Shown here piece after piece: positions 18,261-26,405 of a DNA stretch of 64,000 nt (its first letter is position 1; each line of letters begins with the position of its first letter). The notes below the pieces were generated by a model. It did no database searches. It was not told where the DNA came from and saw only the letters and a program-made list of their open reading frames with translations. Both the position numbers and the translations under genes were made by a program. The DNA comes from Cytophagales bacterium (GTDB lineage Bacteria; Bacteroidota; Bacteroidia; Cytophagales; Cyclobacteriaceae): NCBI GenBank assembly GCA_020402945.1, contig JADBYQ010000060.1, forward strand, positions 55,737 to 119,736, in the 5' to 3' direction.

Positions 18261-20123
18261 ATGAAAATAAAACTGCTTTTAATATTGTCCCTAGGCTTGG
18301 CAAATGGATTAATCGCCCAGTCATTCAATAATCTCCCGGTCAACACGCAAAAACCACCGCTTCATGGTAAACATTGGATGGCGATCACAGGAAAACCACT
18401 GGCCGCTACAGCGGGAGCTATGATTTTTAATAAGGGCGGCAACGCAGTTGATGCCTCATGCGCGATGTTGGCTGCAACCTGTACCATGTGGGATGTGCTT
18501 AGCTGGGGTGGAGAGACACAGGCGTTGATATACAATCCTAAAACAAAAAAAGTAATTGCAATCAATGCATTGGGCGTTGCACCAACTGGAGCTACCGCAG
18601 ATTTTTTCAAAGGAAAAGGGATGAAGTATCCACCCGAGTTCGGGCCGTTGGCTGCTGTGACACCGGGCACTGTAGGAGGGTTGTTGACTATGTTGGCGGA
18701 GTATGGCACCATGAGCCTTAAGGAAGTTCTTGCACCGGCTATGCAACTAGCGGAAGGGTATCCCATCGAAGCCCAAACGGCCAACTCAATTGAGCGAGGT
18801 AAGGAAGAAATAAAGAAGTGGCCGTACTCTAAAAAAGTTTTCCTCACTCATTTAGGTGAAAAGCGCGAAGCTCCCGATGCAGGAGAAATATTTGTGCAGA
18901 AGGATCTGTTAGCGACCCTTCAAAAACTAGTTGAAGCAGAGCAGCTGGCTTTGAAAAAGGGAAAGGATAGGAAGACGGCCATCTATGCAGCCTATGATCG
19001 ATTTTATCGGGGCGATATCGCCAAGGAAATAGTAAGAGGCAGTCAAGAGCAAGGTGGCTTATTCACCGAAGCCGATCTGGCAAATTGGAAAGTAAAGATT
19101 GAGGAACCGTTAATGACGAACTACCGCGGCATTGAGGTTTATAAATGTCAACAATGGACGCAAGGACCTGCCATGCTACAGACACTAAACATTCTGGAAA
19201 ATTATGATTTGAAAAGCATGGGTTATAATTCAACGAAATACATTCATACAGTTTATCAGGCGATGAATCTTGCTTTTGCTGATCGTGATTTTTACTATGG
19301 CGACCCCGCGTTCGCACCAGAGGAACCAATGAAGGGACTTCTTTCGAAAGAATATGCAAAGGAGCGGATGAAATTGATCAACCCAGATATGAATGATCCG
19401 AAAATAGGCCCTGGAGATCCCTATCTACTGGACGGGAAACAAAACCCTTTTCAGGACATACTTTTGAAGTGGGGTAAAAGTCAAGCTTTTAACTCGACCC
19501 AAGTGAACCCTCTTGATGAGAAGTATTTGGAATCGTTTACGGCAGGTACCACTTCGGTAGAGGCTGCTGACAAAGAAGGTTGGGTGGTATCAATTACGCC
19601 TAGTGGAGGGTGGGTGCCTGCTTGTATTGCAGGTAATACAGGAGTGGGCATGAGCCAACGGATGCAGTCATTCGTGCTGGACGCCAAAGAGAATCCGTTT
19701 AATGTGGTTGAGCCGGGTAAGCGCCCTCGTGTTACGTTGACGCCCAGTTTAGCTCTTAAAGACGGGAAACCATTTTTATCTTTCGCTAAGCAAGCTGGCG
19801 ATGAACAAGATCAATTACTGATTCAATTTTTTCTTAACATGGTTGAGTTTGGGATGACCGTTCAAGAAGCGTGTGAGGCGCCAAGTTTCAAAACGCTCCA
19901 GATGTATTCCAGCTTTGGCGATCATGAAAAAGTGCCGGGTGGATTAACCTTGAACAATGCAATGCCCCCGTGGGTAAGAAAGGACCTATCTCGAATGGGC
20001 TATAAACTTTCTTACCAAGAACGCACTAGTGGACCAATCAATGCTATTTGGTTTGATTGGAAACACGGCAGCTTCTGGGGAGGTAGCAGCAATCATGGAG
20101 AAGATTATGGAATTGGCTGGTAG
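18261..20123 (+). CDS. Gamma-glutamyltransferase-family Ntn hydrolase, exported
   Basis: 620 residues with a signal peptide (MKIKLLLILSLGLANGLIAQ). The family autocleaves and uses the new N-terminal Thr to act on gamma-glutamyl or related amides. Conserved parts are GGNAVDASCAMLAATC, AVTPGTVGGLLTMLAEYG and the cleavage site at Gly429-Thr430-Thr431. The protein diverges from true glutathione hydrolases: the TTHxS motif is TTSVEA, and the GGSRI-like oxyanion segment after PSLALKDGKPFLSF reads AKQAGDEQDQ. The substrate is thus uncertain; it may be a different amide. It stands alone and is transcribed away from the broken NTF2-like gene. Confidence 0.85.
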   Translation: MKIKLLLILSLGLANGLIAQSFNNLPVNTQKPPLHGKHWMAITGKPLAATAGAMIFNKGGNAVDASCAMLAATCTMWDVLSWGGETQALIYNPKTKKVIAINALGVAPTGATADFFKGKGMKYPPEFGPLAAVTPGTVGGLLTMLAEYGTMSLKEVLAPAMQLAEGYPIEAQTANSIERGKEEIKKWPYSKKVFLTHLGEKREAPDAGEIFVQKDLLATLQKLVEAEQLALKKGKDRKTAIYAAYDRFYRGDIAKEIVRGSQEQGGLFTEADLANWKVKIEEPLMTNYRGIEVYKCQQWTQGPAMLQTLNILENYDLKSMGYNSTKYIHTVYQAMNLAFADRDFYYGDPAFAPEEPMKGLLSKEYAKERMKLINPDMNDPKIGPGDPYLLDGKQNPFQDILLKWGKSQAFNSTQVNPLDEKYLESFTAGTTSVEAADKEGWVVSITPSGGWVPACIAGNTGVGMSQRMQSFVLDAKENPFNVVEPGKRPRVTLTPSLALKDGKPFLSFAKQAGDEQDQLLIQFFLNMVEFGMTVQEACEAPSFKTLQMYSSFGDHEKVPGGLTLNNAMPPWVRKDLSRMGYKLSYQERTSGPINAIWFDWKHGSFWGGSSNHGEDYGIGW

Positions 20124-20271
20124 TTGTCTAACCGCTACCGCTACTCAAAGGCTTTGGTAATCAGACGCTATGGAGTTTTCGGAAATAATTTTTCCGCTTC
20201 TATTCACTTGCAATTCTGAGACGTTCTTGACCCTCACCATTAATTTTATTGTCGACTTCAATTTAACCCAG

Positions 20272-20451
20272 ATTATGCAATAGAAATTCTATTGTATAAT
20301 TGACGAATGAAAATCAACGATTTAGCCCCAAGTAAGAAAACCAAGTTGGTGATTTTCATTGTCAGGGTTTAACCTTGACAAAACATTGGAAACCAATGTT
20401 TTCGTCAACCCCCTGGGCAAACTATGCATTCCTAATGCATAGTTTGGGTTT
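20272..20451. repeat. Cluster of four consecutive long inverted repeats
   Basis: Four adjacent hairpins between the convergent ends of the GGT-like gene and the minus-strand operon. IR1 is 20272-20285/20287-20300, 14 bp with one G-T pair and a 1-base loop. IR2 is 20306-20316/20350-20360, 11 bp, extended by TGAC/GTCA with one bulged base. IR3 is 20375-20389/20393-20408, 15 bp with one bulge and a 3-base loop. IR4 is 20418-20430/20434-20446, 13 bp with a 3-base loop. None is followed by a T tract, so simple terminators are unlikely. IR2 and IR3 share TGAC...GTCA ends with a single bulge. The rest of the 470-base gap shows nothing else I can name. Confidence 0.8.
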
Positions 20452-20593
20452 AAACAAAATTACGAAATGGGTTTAATTGAGCGGCAAGTTGCATCGCTGT
20501 ATTTATAGAATGAGTAGTTGCTTCGATAAATGTAATCGACTACGACAAATTGCCATTGGGATAGGTAATACTCACTTCAACTGAATACTAATC

Positions 20594-20698
20594 TCACTTT
20601 TTACTGTTGAAAATAGCTCTAAAAACCAGGATAAAGGCAAAAAGACCGATACAAAGCATGACCAACACTCCGGGACTTACTAATTTAACTGCGTGCAT
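20594..20698 (-). CDS. 34-residue single-pass membrane peptide
   Basis: A short open frame on the minus strand, starting MHAVKLVSPGVL and ending FRAIFNSKK. Residues about 9-30 are an uninterrupted hydrophobic helix (GVLVMLCIGLFAFILV), followed by a positively charged tail, so the C-terminus should face the cytoplasm. It begins about 50 bases after the stop of the helix-hairpin-helix gene on the same strand and may be the last gene of that operon. The coding potential rests on the clean membrane helix with basic end and on the ATG/TGA frame; no homologue is recalled. Confidence 0.5.
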   Translation of the reverse strand: MHAVKLVSPGVLVMLCIGLFAFILVFRAIFNSKK

Positions 20699-20746
20699 AA
20701 TTTTGGATTATTTCAATTTACTTTCTGTACAACATACGGCAGTTTA

Positions 20747-22798
20747 CTAAAACCTTATCCTAACCTGAAATCTAACATCGTTTCGGGTATTTCCAAGAAT
20801 TGCTTCTCCACTTGAACCAATAATATCCCGATCTGTAAAGCGTGTTTGCGCCCAGCGAACCCAAAAGTCAATTTTTTCTGAGAGCCTATATTGCAGTAGT
20901 AGAAAATGCCGAACTCCGCGACCACTATAGGCCGGAAACGTAAACGCAAGCCAAACATCTTTTTCGTATACATAAAGACGATTGTCAAAATCGTCCGTAT
21001 CAAACAAAACATAACGACCTGAGATAGAAAATTTTCGCCAATCGAGTGACGCGTCCTGCATGATTGCAACACCTTGCGTGCTTTTCCCGGAGAAATCAAA
21101 AGTGCTGAGTTGTGCTCTGCTTCTAAAGCTAAGATAGGGAGTGGCACTATAATCGAGGTTAACCCAATAGTTTCTTTTAATACCAAGGTCTGTCAGATAC
21201 AAATTCACATCTGCACTGGTATTGCGCTGCCTGATTTCTTCGCGTGCTTGCAAAAAGAAGGAAACAGTTTTAGACGGTTTGTAGTTGAACCGGATCAACC
21301 ATTCACTTCCTTGAGAAGGTGCATAGTTCCGGAATTTTAACCATGGAAATTGAAAAAGATCTACATATCCGGCCAGGGAGTATTTCTTGTTAAAGGAATA
21401 CTTCCAACCCCAATAAAAACCGGACTCATTTTGGGCAATTGAGTTTTCTGCCAAGGCGTTACTGTAAAAACTATAAAAGTTACGATCAAACTTTCGATAG
21501 AGCATCGAGATATCGAGCTTCGGGGTTATGCTAGCCAAGATCCCCGCTACAAGCGCTTGCCCATGCTGAATGGTTTGAACAAACTCACTAAAGATCGACA
21601 CGTTGTTGCTCGAATAGTTTAGAAATGCTCCGACATTTGAATTGTCACTTCCCTTGAACGCAAATTGATTGTATTGATTTTCTTTTCTAAAAATGGGAAT
21701 GCTGAACTGAGTAGTGTGAAAAATTAGTCCTGCATCCAGCGATTTGTTTTTGTAGTTCGCAACTACTGCCAGATTGTTTTCTGTCAAACTATTTCGGTTT
21801 GCAAGTTCGGATGGGGTGCGGTGAAGCCCGGAAAAGTTAAATGAGGACAATACATTTTGAATGGTGTCTTGTACATTGCCATCGCGGCCACGCGAAGATA
21901 GCATCGTGTGAAGGGTGAAATTTTTAGCCGGCTCATAAGTCATGGCAGCCCCTCGAAAATAACCGGCTTCATAAATGGACGTGTAAGGAAGGAAACCCAG
22001 GTTGCTTCTACGGACAGTTGTAACAGCCTCCCCATTCTTTCCAATTCCGAAAACAGATCCCAGCGCGATGCCTTGGCCAAATTGCGCTTGGTAGTCGCCC
22101 ACAATCAGATTTTTTATTTTTTGTTTATTGACGATCTGTGCATGAAAAGAAATGTAATCAAAACCATAATATTTTTTGGAGGGGTTCCAATTGATGTTTT
22201 CTCCGGCATCTTTTTCCAATGTAAAACCTAAACTAAAATCTCCGGGCCTACTGGTTCGAAAGCGCGCGTAAAAGTTTCCGGGCGAACCCGCATACCTGCG
22301 ACTACTGTCCGTGTCCGTGGCATAACCTCGTTGCGTTTCTAGTGTTTGTGCGTACCGAAGCAATAGATAATTATTTTTTTCAGCGCCTATCCGTTGAAAA
22401 ATGCTCTTGTCCAATACTGAACCTCCTTCAGTGACTTTGACAAACGGGACAAGTTTTAAGAAAAGCTCTTTTGTAAATCCCTCAACATTTTGAAGTTCGT
22501 ATACAGAAAGCAGTTGACCCGCTTTCTCACGATAGCTGACAAAGGAATTGATTTGATTTGGGCTTAGTATATAGAACGAGGCCAGTTGTTCCTTGGTAAT
22601 TCGATTTAAGTCTATTGGATTTGTGATGAGTTGCAGATAATTCTCGTAAAGATCTTGATAGTCAATATCTAAATCTTGAGTGGCAAAAATTTCATCAACA
22701 AGGGAGGAGGGGTCTATCTCTTTACGGGGATAGTCTTGTGCGTACGACTTTGTAACGATGAACAAAGCCAAGCCAATGAAAAAAATACCTCTTTTCAT
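20747..22798 (-). CDS. Helix-hairpin-helix outer-membrane-associated protein
   Basis: 683 residues. Signal peptide MKRGIFFIGLALFIVTKSYA, then a helix-hairpin-helix/ComEA-like region (about 55-140; INSFVSYREKAGQLLSVYEL, NVEGFTKELFLKLVPFV). The long C-terminal half is rich in alternating aromatic strands (SLGFTLEKDAGENINWNPSK, SEWLIRFNYKPSKTVSFFLQ) and ends VRFQVRIRF, as expected of an outer-membrane beta barrel. The function is unknown. The frame is open further upstream, but the start at 22798 overlaps the stop of the PorV-like gene as ATGA and gives a clean signal peptide. Confidence 0.82.
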   Translation of the reverse strand: MKRGIFFIGLALFIVTKSYAQDYPRKEIDPSSLVDEIFATQDLDIDYQDLYENYLQLITNPIDLNRITKEQLASFYILSPNQINSFVSYREKAGQLLSVYELQNVEGFTKELFLKLVPFVKVTEGGSVLDKSIFQRIGAEKNNYLLLRYAQTLETQRGYATDTDSSRRYAGSPGNFYARFRTSRPGDFSLGFTLEKDAGENINWNPSKKYYGFDYISFHAQIVNKQKIKNLIVGDYQAQFGQGIALGSVFGIGKNGEAVTTVRRSNLGFLPYTSIYEAGYFRGAAMTYEPAKNFTLHTMLSSRGRDGNVQDTIQNVLSSFNFSGLHRTPSELANRNSLTENNLAVVANYKNKSLDAGLIFHTTQFSIPIFRKENQYNQFAFKGSDNSNVGAFLNYSSNNVSIFSEFVQTIQHGQALVAGILASITPKLDISMLYRKFDRNFYSFYSNALAENSIAQNESGFYWGWKYSFNKKYSLAGYVDLFQFPWLKFRNYAPSQGSEWLIRFNYKPSKTVSFFLQAREEIRQRNTSADVNLYLTDLGIKRNYWVNLDYSATPYLSFRSRAQLSTFDFSGKSTQGVAIMQDASLDWRKFSISGRYVLFDTDDFDNRLYVYEKDVWLAFTFPAYSGRGVRHFLLLQYRLSEKIDFWVRWAQTRFTDRDIIGSSGEAILGNTRNDVRFQVRIRF

Positions 22799-23619
22799 TT
22801 TGCATCCTTTGAGGCAATCAAATACGTAGCGGAAGCTTGGTGGGCAGCTCCTGAAAATTGACCAAGACGAATGCCATAGTCTATTTTTAATTTGTTTTTG
22901 TGGAAGCCTAATCCGAAGAAGCCGGCTTGAGGATTTACTGCATAACCGGTTCTGAAAAACAGATTTTTGAAAACGGAATATTCGATACCCGTCCGCCAAT
23001 TGGGTTTGTAGTCGATATCTTTCTCTAGCTCAGTAGCTATAAACACTTTTTCACTGGGCTTCAGGCCGATGCCTACTACCAATCTGGTCGGCAGTTTCTC
23101 TACATCGCGTGTTTGTAGCGATGATTGTGTTACATTGTTGATATAGGCACCAATAGTAATCTGTTCGGTTAGTTCAGTGATTCCACCAAAGTCAATGCTG
23201 AAGGCGTTTTGTATTCCAAAACCCTCGGCTCTGTATTGGATGTAATTGAGTTTGATACCAAGTGAAGTAATCCCGAATTGATTGCCAACTCCCAAAGAAA
23301 CAATTTGTTCGCTATAGATCGCATCACCAAATCGGAACATACCTAGCCCAGCATTTGCCCATCGTAAAGGAACGTTAAGTACTGCTGCCATTCGATTAGC
23401 ACCTACCAGAGCAGGAACAGCTTCATAAGCGAACGCGGTACTTAGTTGTTGAGTTTTTCCGAGTGCACCAACGTTGCTGAAGAGCGCCCATTCGTCTTTA
23501 GACGTAGAAGACGCATAGCCCATACCCGCTTGCCGAGCTCCCATCAAAGTAGAAACACTCTGCCCCTTGGACTGGCCAGTTAGAAGGGAAAACACCAAAA
23601 TTAAAATGGCGACTCTCAA
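22795..23619 (-). CDS. PorV/PorQ-like outer-membrane protein
   Basis: 274 residues. Signal peptide MRVAILILVFSLLTGQSKGQ. The mature part starts with GARQAGMGYASSTSKDEWALFSNVGAL, a typical beginning of PorV/PorQ or FadL-like barrels in Bacteroidota. Repeated amphipathic strands follow (LGIKLNYIQYRAEGFG, NLFFRTGYAVNPQAGFFGLG). PorV-type proteins support type IX secretion, but I cannot assign a specific partner. The gene lies between a BamA/TamA-like barrel gene (35-base gap) and the HHH barrel gene (ATGA overlap), so the three form an outer-membrane operon. Confidence 0.7.
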   Translation of the reverse strand: MRVAILILVFSLLTGQSKGQSVSTLMGARQAGMGYASSTSKDEWALFSNVGALGKTQQLSTAFAYEAVPALVGANRMAAVLNVPLRWANAGLGMFRFGDAIYSEQIVSLGVGNQFGITSLGIKLNYIQYRAEGFGIQNAFSIDFGGITELTEQITIGAYINNVTQSSLQTRDVEKLPTRLVVGIGLKPSEKVFIATELEKDIDYKPNWRTGIEYSVFKNLFFRTGYAVNPQAGFFGLGFHKNKLKIDYGIRLGQFSGAAHQASATYLIASKDAK

Positions 23620-23654
23620 TCTGATTGTGATATCAGACTCAATATAAGAATTCT

Positions 23655-25139
23655 CTAAAAATCTTTTTTCAGATTGAAGAAGAACCCTTGGGTTGCTTCG
23701 CGGGTAAAGGTGTACTCTAGGCGAAAAACTACGTCATAGGGCAGAACAATATCTACACCAGTTCCCGCGCCCGCCAGCAGTTTGCCACTTAGGCGTGTGT
23801 TCTGGTTTTTTTCTTCATAGTTGATGTAATTCTGGACATAGCCAAAGTCGGCAAAAGCCTTCCAGAAAATGGCAAAAGGCACATGTTTAAATTGCTCCAG
23901 TGGCATATTTTCCCAGCGGCTAGCACTAGAATAAATTTTCTTTTTGAAAGTCGTTTTGTTGACAAAGAACTTAGGTCCTTCAATAACATATACCTCATAT
24001 CCTCTTACGATTTGTCGCTGGTAGCCAAGCGCACCCAGCAGATTGTAGGGCTGGCGCATGGGGTCGCTTATGTAAAGAGAAGAAAAATTGGAGAGATTGT
24101 AGCCTCTTTTCAAATCGTGGTGGTAGGCGTGGGTCAGATTCAAGATCCATTGGTTGACATCTCCTTCCCATCCAAGACCATTCTTTTGAATATGCGCAGA
24201 GAATTGATAGCCATTTAACGGATACATGACCACATCGCGATGCTCTGATCGAAACGAGTACGAAAACATAGCATACTTCTGCTTGTTGCTGGTGTTGTTG
24301 AAGTAATTTGGATTGTAGACCGCTACTTGATCATTGATGTAGCTGGAGCGATAGCCAATAGAGAACGAATGAGTTTCAAAAAAAGATTTGCGATAGGTGT
24401 ATGTCGCATGCGCTGAAATTGTATTTCTGAGAACAGGTTTGCCATCAAATAAGGCTGCTGAATCTGTAGGAAGGAATTTAATTTTATGGTCTACTGTTTG
24501 CGCACCAACATTCCGCAACTCGCCAAAGTCAAAACTCAAAATTAACCCTTGCTTCTGACGTTTATCGAGATAGGGAATAACGTAACTCAGCGCGTAGTTC
24601 TGCGTAAATCCAAATTGTGCAGTTAGTTTTAGCGTTTCATTTCGCCCTCTGCAATTGTATTGCTCCAGTCGAAGTCCATAGTTAACACGCCCGAAGTCGT
24701 GGTTATAATTTTGCCACCATTCGTTGAAATTCCGATCAGCTAGTTCAAAAATCGGGATTGGCCATGTATACCAACGTTCTTCAACTTCTACCAGCAAATC
24801 GATTGTATTGTAAGACATTTCCAAGCTGCGAATGGTAACCGTGTTGAACAATCGTAGATTGTAAATTTTTCTTTTATCTAAAGAAAGTATTTCCGGTAGC
24901 TTGTAAAAGCGAACGGTGTCACTCGTTTTCAGTGAAAGTTCACGAGAGATTATCGGGTCGCGTGTTCGTTTGTTTCCGATGATTATAATACGGTTGACTG
25001 TAACCGTTCGCGATGAGTCGATACCGGTGCGTCCCACCGTGTCCGACTTGGTTTTTGCTTTGGCGAAAACGGATGTCGTATCGATTGAAAAGCAAAGGAG
25101 GCCAACTATGAAAAAGAACTTTACTTCGAATTTCGCCAC
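23655..25139 (-). CDS. BamA/TamA-like (Omp85) outer-membrane protein
   Basis: 494 residues. Signal peptide to about residue 26 (CFSIDTTSVFAKA), then one POTRA-like domain (about 46-120): VNRIIIIGNKRTRDPIISRE and YNLRLFNTVTIRSLEMSYN are characteristic. A 16-strand-type barrel domain follows, ending LEYTFTREATQGFFFNLKKDF with the terminal aromatic residue typical of Omp85 proteins. With only one POTRA it is smaller than BamA and probably serves a specialised translocation or assembly task. It follows lgt on the minus strand after about 31 bases and precedes the PorV-like gene. Confidence 0.82.
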   Translation of the reverse strand: MAKFEVKFFFIVGLLCFSIDTTSVFAKAKTKSDTVGRTGIDSSRTVTVNRIIIIGNKRTRDPIISRELSLKTSDTVRFYKLPEILSLDKRKIYNLRLFNTVTIRSLEMSYNTIDLLVEVEERWYTWPIPIFELADRNFNEWWQNYNHDFGRVNYGLRLEQYNCRGRNETLKLTAQFGFTQNYALSYVIPYLDKRQKQGLILSFDFGELRNVGAQTVDHKIKFLPTDSAALFDGKPVLRNTISAHATYTYRKSFFETHSFSIGYRSSYINDQVAVYNPNYFNNTSNKQKYAMFSYSFRSEHRDVVMYPLNGYQFSAHIQKNGLGWEGDVNQWILNLTHAYHHDLKRGYNLSNFSSLYISDPMRQPYNLLGALGYQRQIVRGYEVYVIEGPKFFVNKTTFKKKIYSSASRWENMPLEQFKHVPFAIFWKAFADFGYVQNYINYEEKNQNTRLSGKLLAGAGTGVDIVLPYDVVFRLEYTFTREATQGFFFNLKKDF

Positions 25140-25170
25140 GGCTCTTCAGTCTACAAATCAAGAAGTAGTT

Positions 25171-26295
25171 TTATGAAGTAGTTCTATTGGTTCTCAATGA
25201 ACGGACAAGTATTACGATTCCAGCAAGAAATAAAGGAATGCTCAATATTTGACCCATGTTGAACGAAAGATGGTCTTCAAATTCTACTTGATTTTCTTTT
25301 AGGAATTCGAACACAAATCGAAGTCCAAATAGTACGGTTAGAAAAACACCCAGAATACGTCCGTCAACCAGATTGAGCTTGTGTCTTGACCAATACCAAA
25401 AAAGGGCTACAAATAAAATGAAATACGAAATCGATTCATATAACTGTGCAGGGTGGCGGGCAATTCCCAAGGTGCTAACTTTTCCAGCATAGGTTCCAGA
25501 AGGTTCTAAAGACACTTGATAATTTAGCATGGCGGAACGTTCGTCAACAAACTCGTTCTGAAACTCAAGCTGATTTCTAACTCTTCCGAGAATAAATTCA
25601 TTTGCCTGGGTTTCAGTAGTGCCTGGTTTGAAAAACAGATAGAGGTTTATCGGAACACGGCCATTTTCACCTTTGGCGCGAGTAGCGTCTTTTTCGATTT
25701 CTAATTTTGCCACTGGGTTGCTGCCATCTTGATCAAACAAAATCCGTTCCGCCACAGGGTTGAAAAATACTACCCCAAATGCACTATCGGTTGGCTTGCC
25801 AATAATCTCTGAATTAAAGTAGTTACCCATTCGGATAAGCCCAGCCACTAAGCAACTGAGGATGGCAATTCTATCCAACACTTGAAGATAGTTTTGGTTT
25901 GGAAATTTTTTGCGACTGTAAATCCATAATGCAATGAGAATCGCAATGACTCCGCCATGGCTGGCTAAGCCAGTAAATCCTGTCATGCGGAACGGAGAGA
26001 GTTGAAACGGAAGAATCACACCGAGCGGATTTGTCCAAAGCATCTCTGGCTCATAAAAGATAACATGGCCTAATCGCGCGCCAATAATTGTGGCAACAAT
26101 CATGTATACCGTAAGTGTATCCACATCTTTTTCGGGTTTGCCCTCCTTTTTATGGATGTAGTAAAGAATTTGTTGCGTGATCAAAAATCCCAATGCGAAG
26201 AATAAGCCGTAGTATCGAAGGGTAAAATCAAAAAGAGAGAAAAAGCTAAACGAGAATATCTCAGGGCTGCCGTTCCAAATAATGTAACAAATCAT
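25171..26295 (-). CDS. lgt: Prolipoprotein diacylglyceryl transferase
   Basis: Inner-membrane enzyme adding diacylglycerol to the lipobox Cys of prolipoproteins. 374 residues with seven or so membrane segments. Signature parts are FTLRYYGLFFALGFL, ARLGHVIFYEP, LASHGGVIAILIALWIY, RIAILSCLVAGLIRMGNYFNSE and HPAQLYESISYF, with GLRFVFEFLKENQ near the end. It is about 90 residues longer than E. coli Lgt because of an insert (about 175-255) after the GNFFNSE-equivalent. I recall such an insert as usual in Bacteroidota. It heads the outer-membrane gene group at 20.6-26.3 kb. Confidence 0.95.
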   Translation of the reverse strand: MICYIIWNGSPEIFSFSFFSLFDFTLRYYGLFFALGFLITQQILYYIHKKEGKPEKDVDTLTVYMIVATIIGARLGHVIFYEPEMLWTNPLGVILPFQLSPFRMTGFTGLASHGGVIAILIALWIYSRKKFPNQNYLQVLDRIAILSCLVAGLIRMGNYFNSEIIGKPTDSAFGVVFFNPVAERILFDQDGSNPVAKLEIEKDATRAKGENGRVPINLYLFFKPGTTETQANEFILGRVRNQLEFQNEFVDERSAMLNYQVSLEPSGTYAGKVSTLGIARHPAQLYESISYFILFVALFWYWSRHKLNLVDGRILGVFLTVLFGLRFVFEFLKENQVEFEDHLSFNMGQILSIPLFLAGIVILVRSLRTNRTTS

Positions 26296-26405
26296 AGTAA
26301 GCTGTTAGACGTTGATTGGGGTTGTTCGTTTAATTCAAAAAAATATCACCAAAGATAGCGACTAATGACGAATGATCAACCCACGGCTATCTGGATTGAC
26401 ATTAT

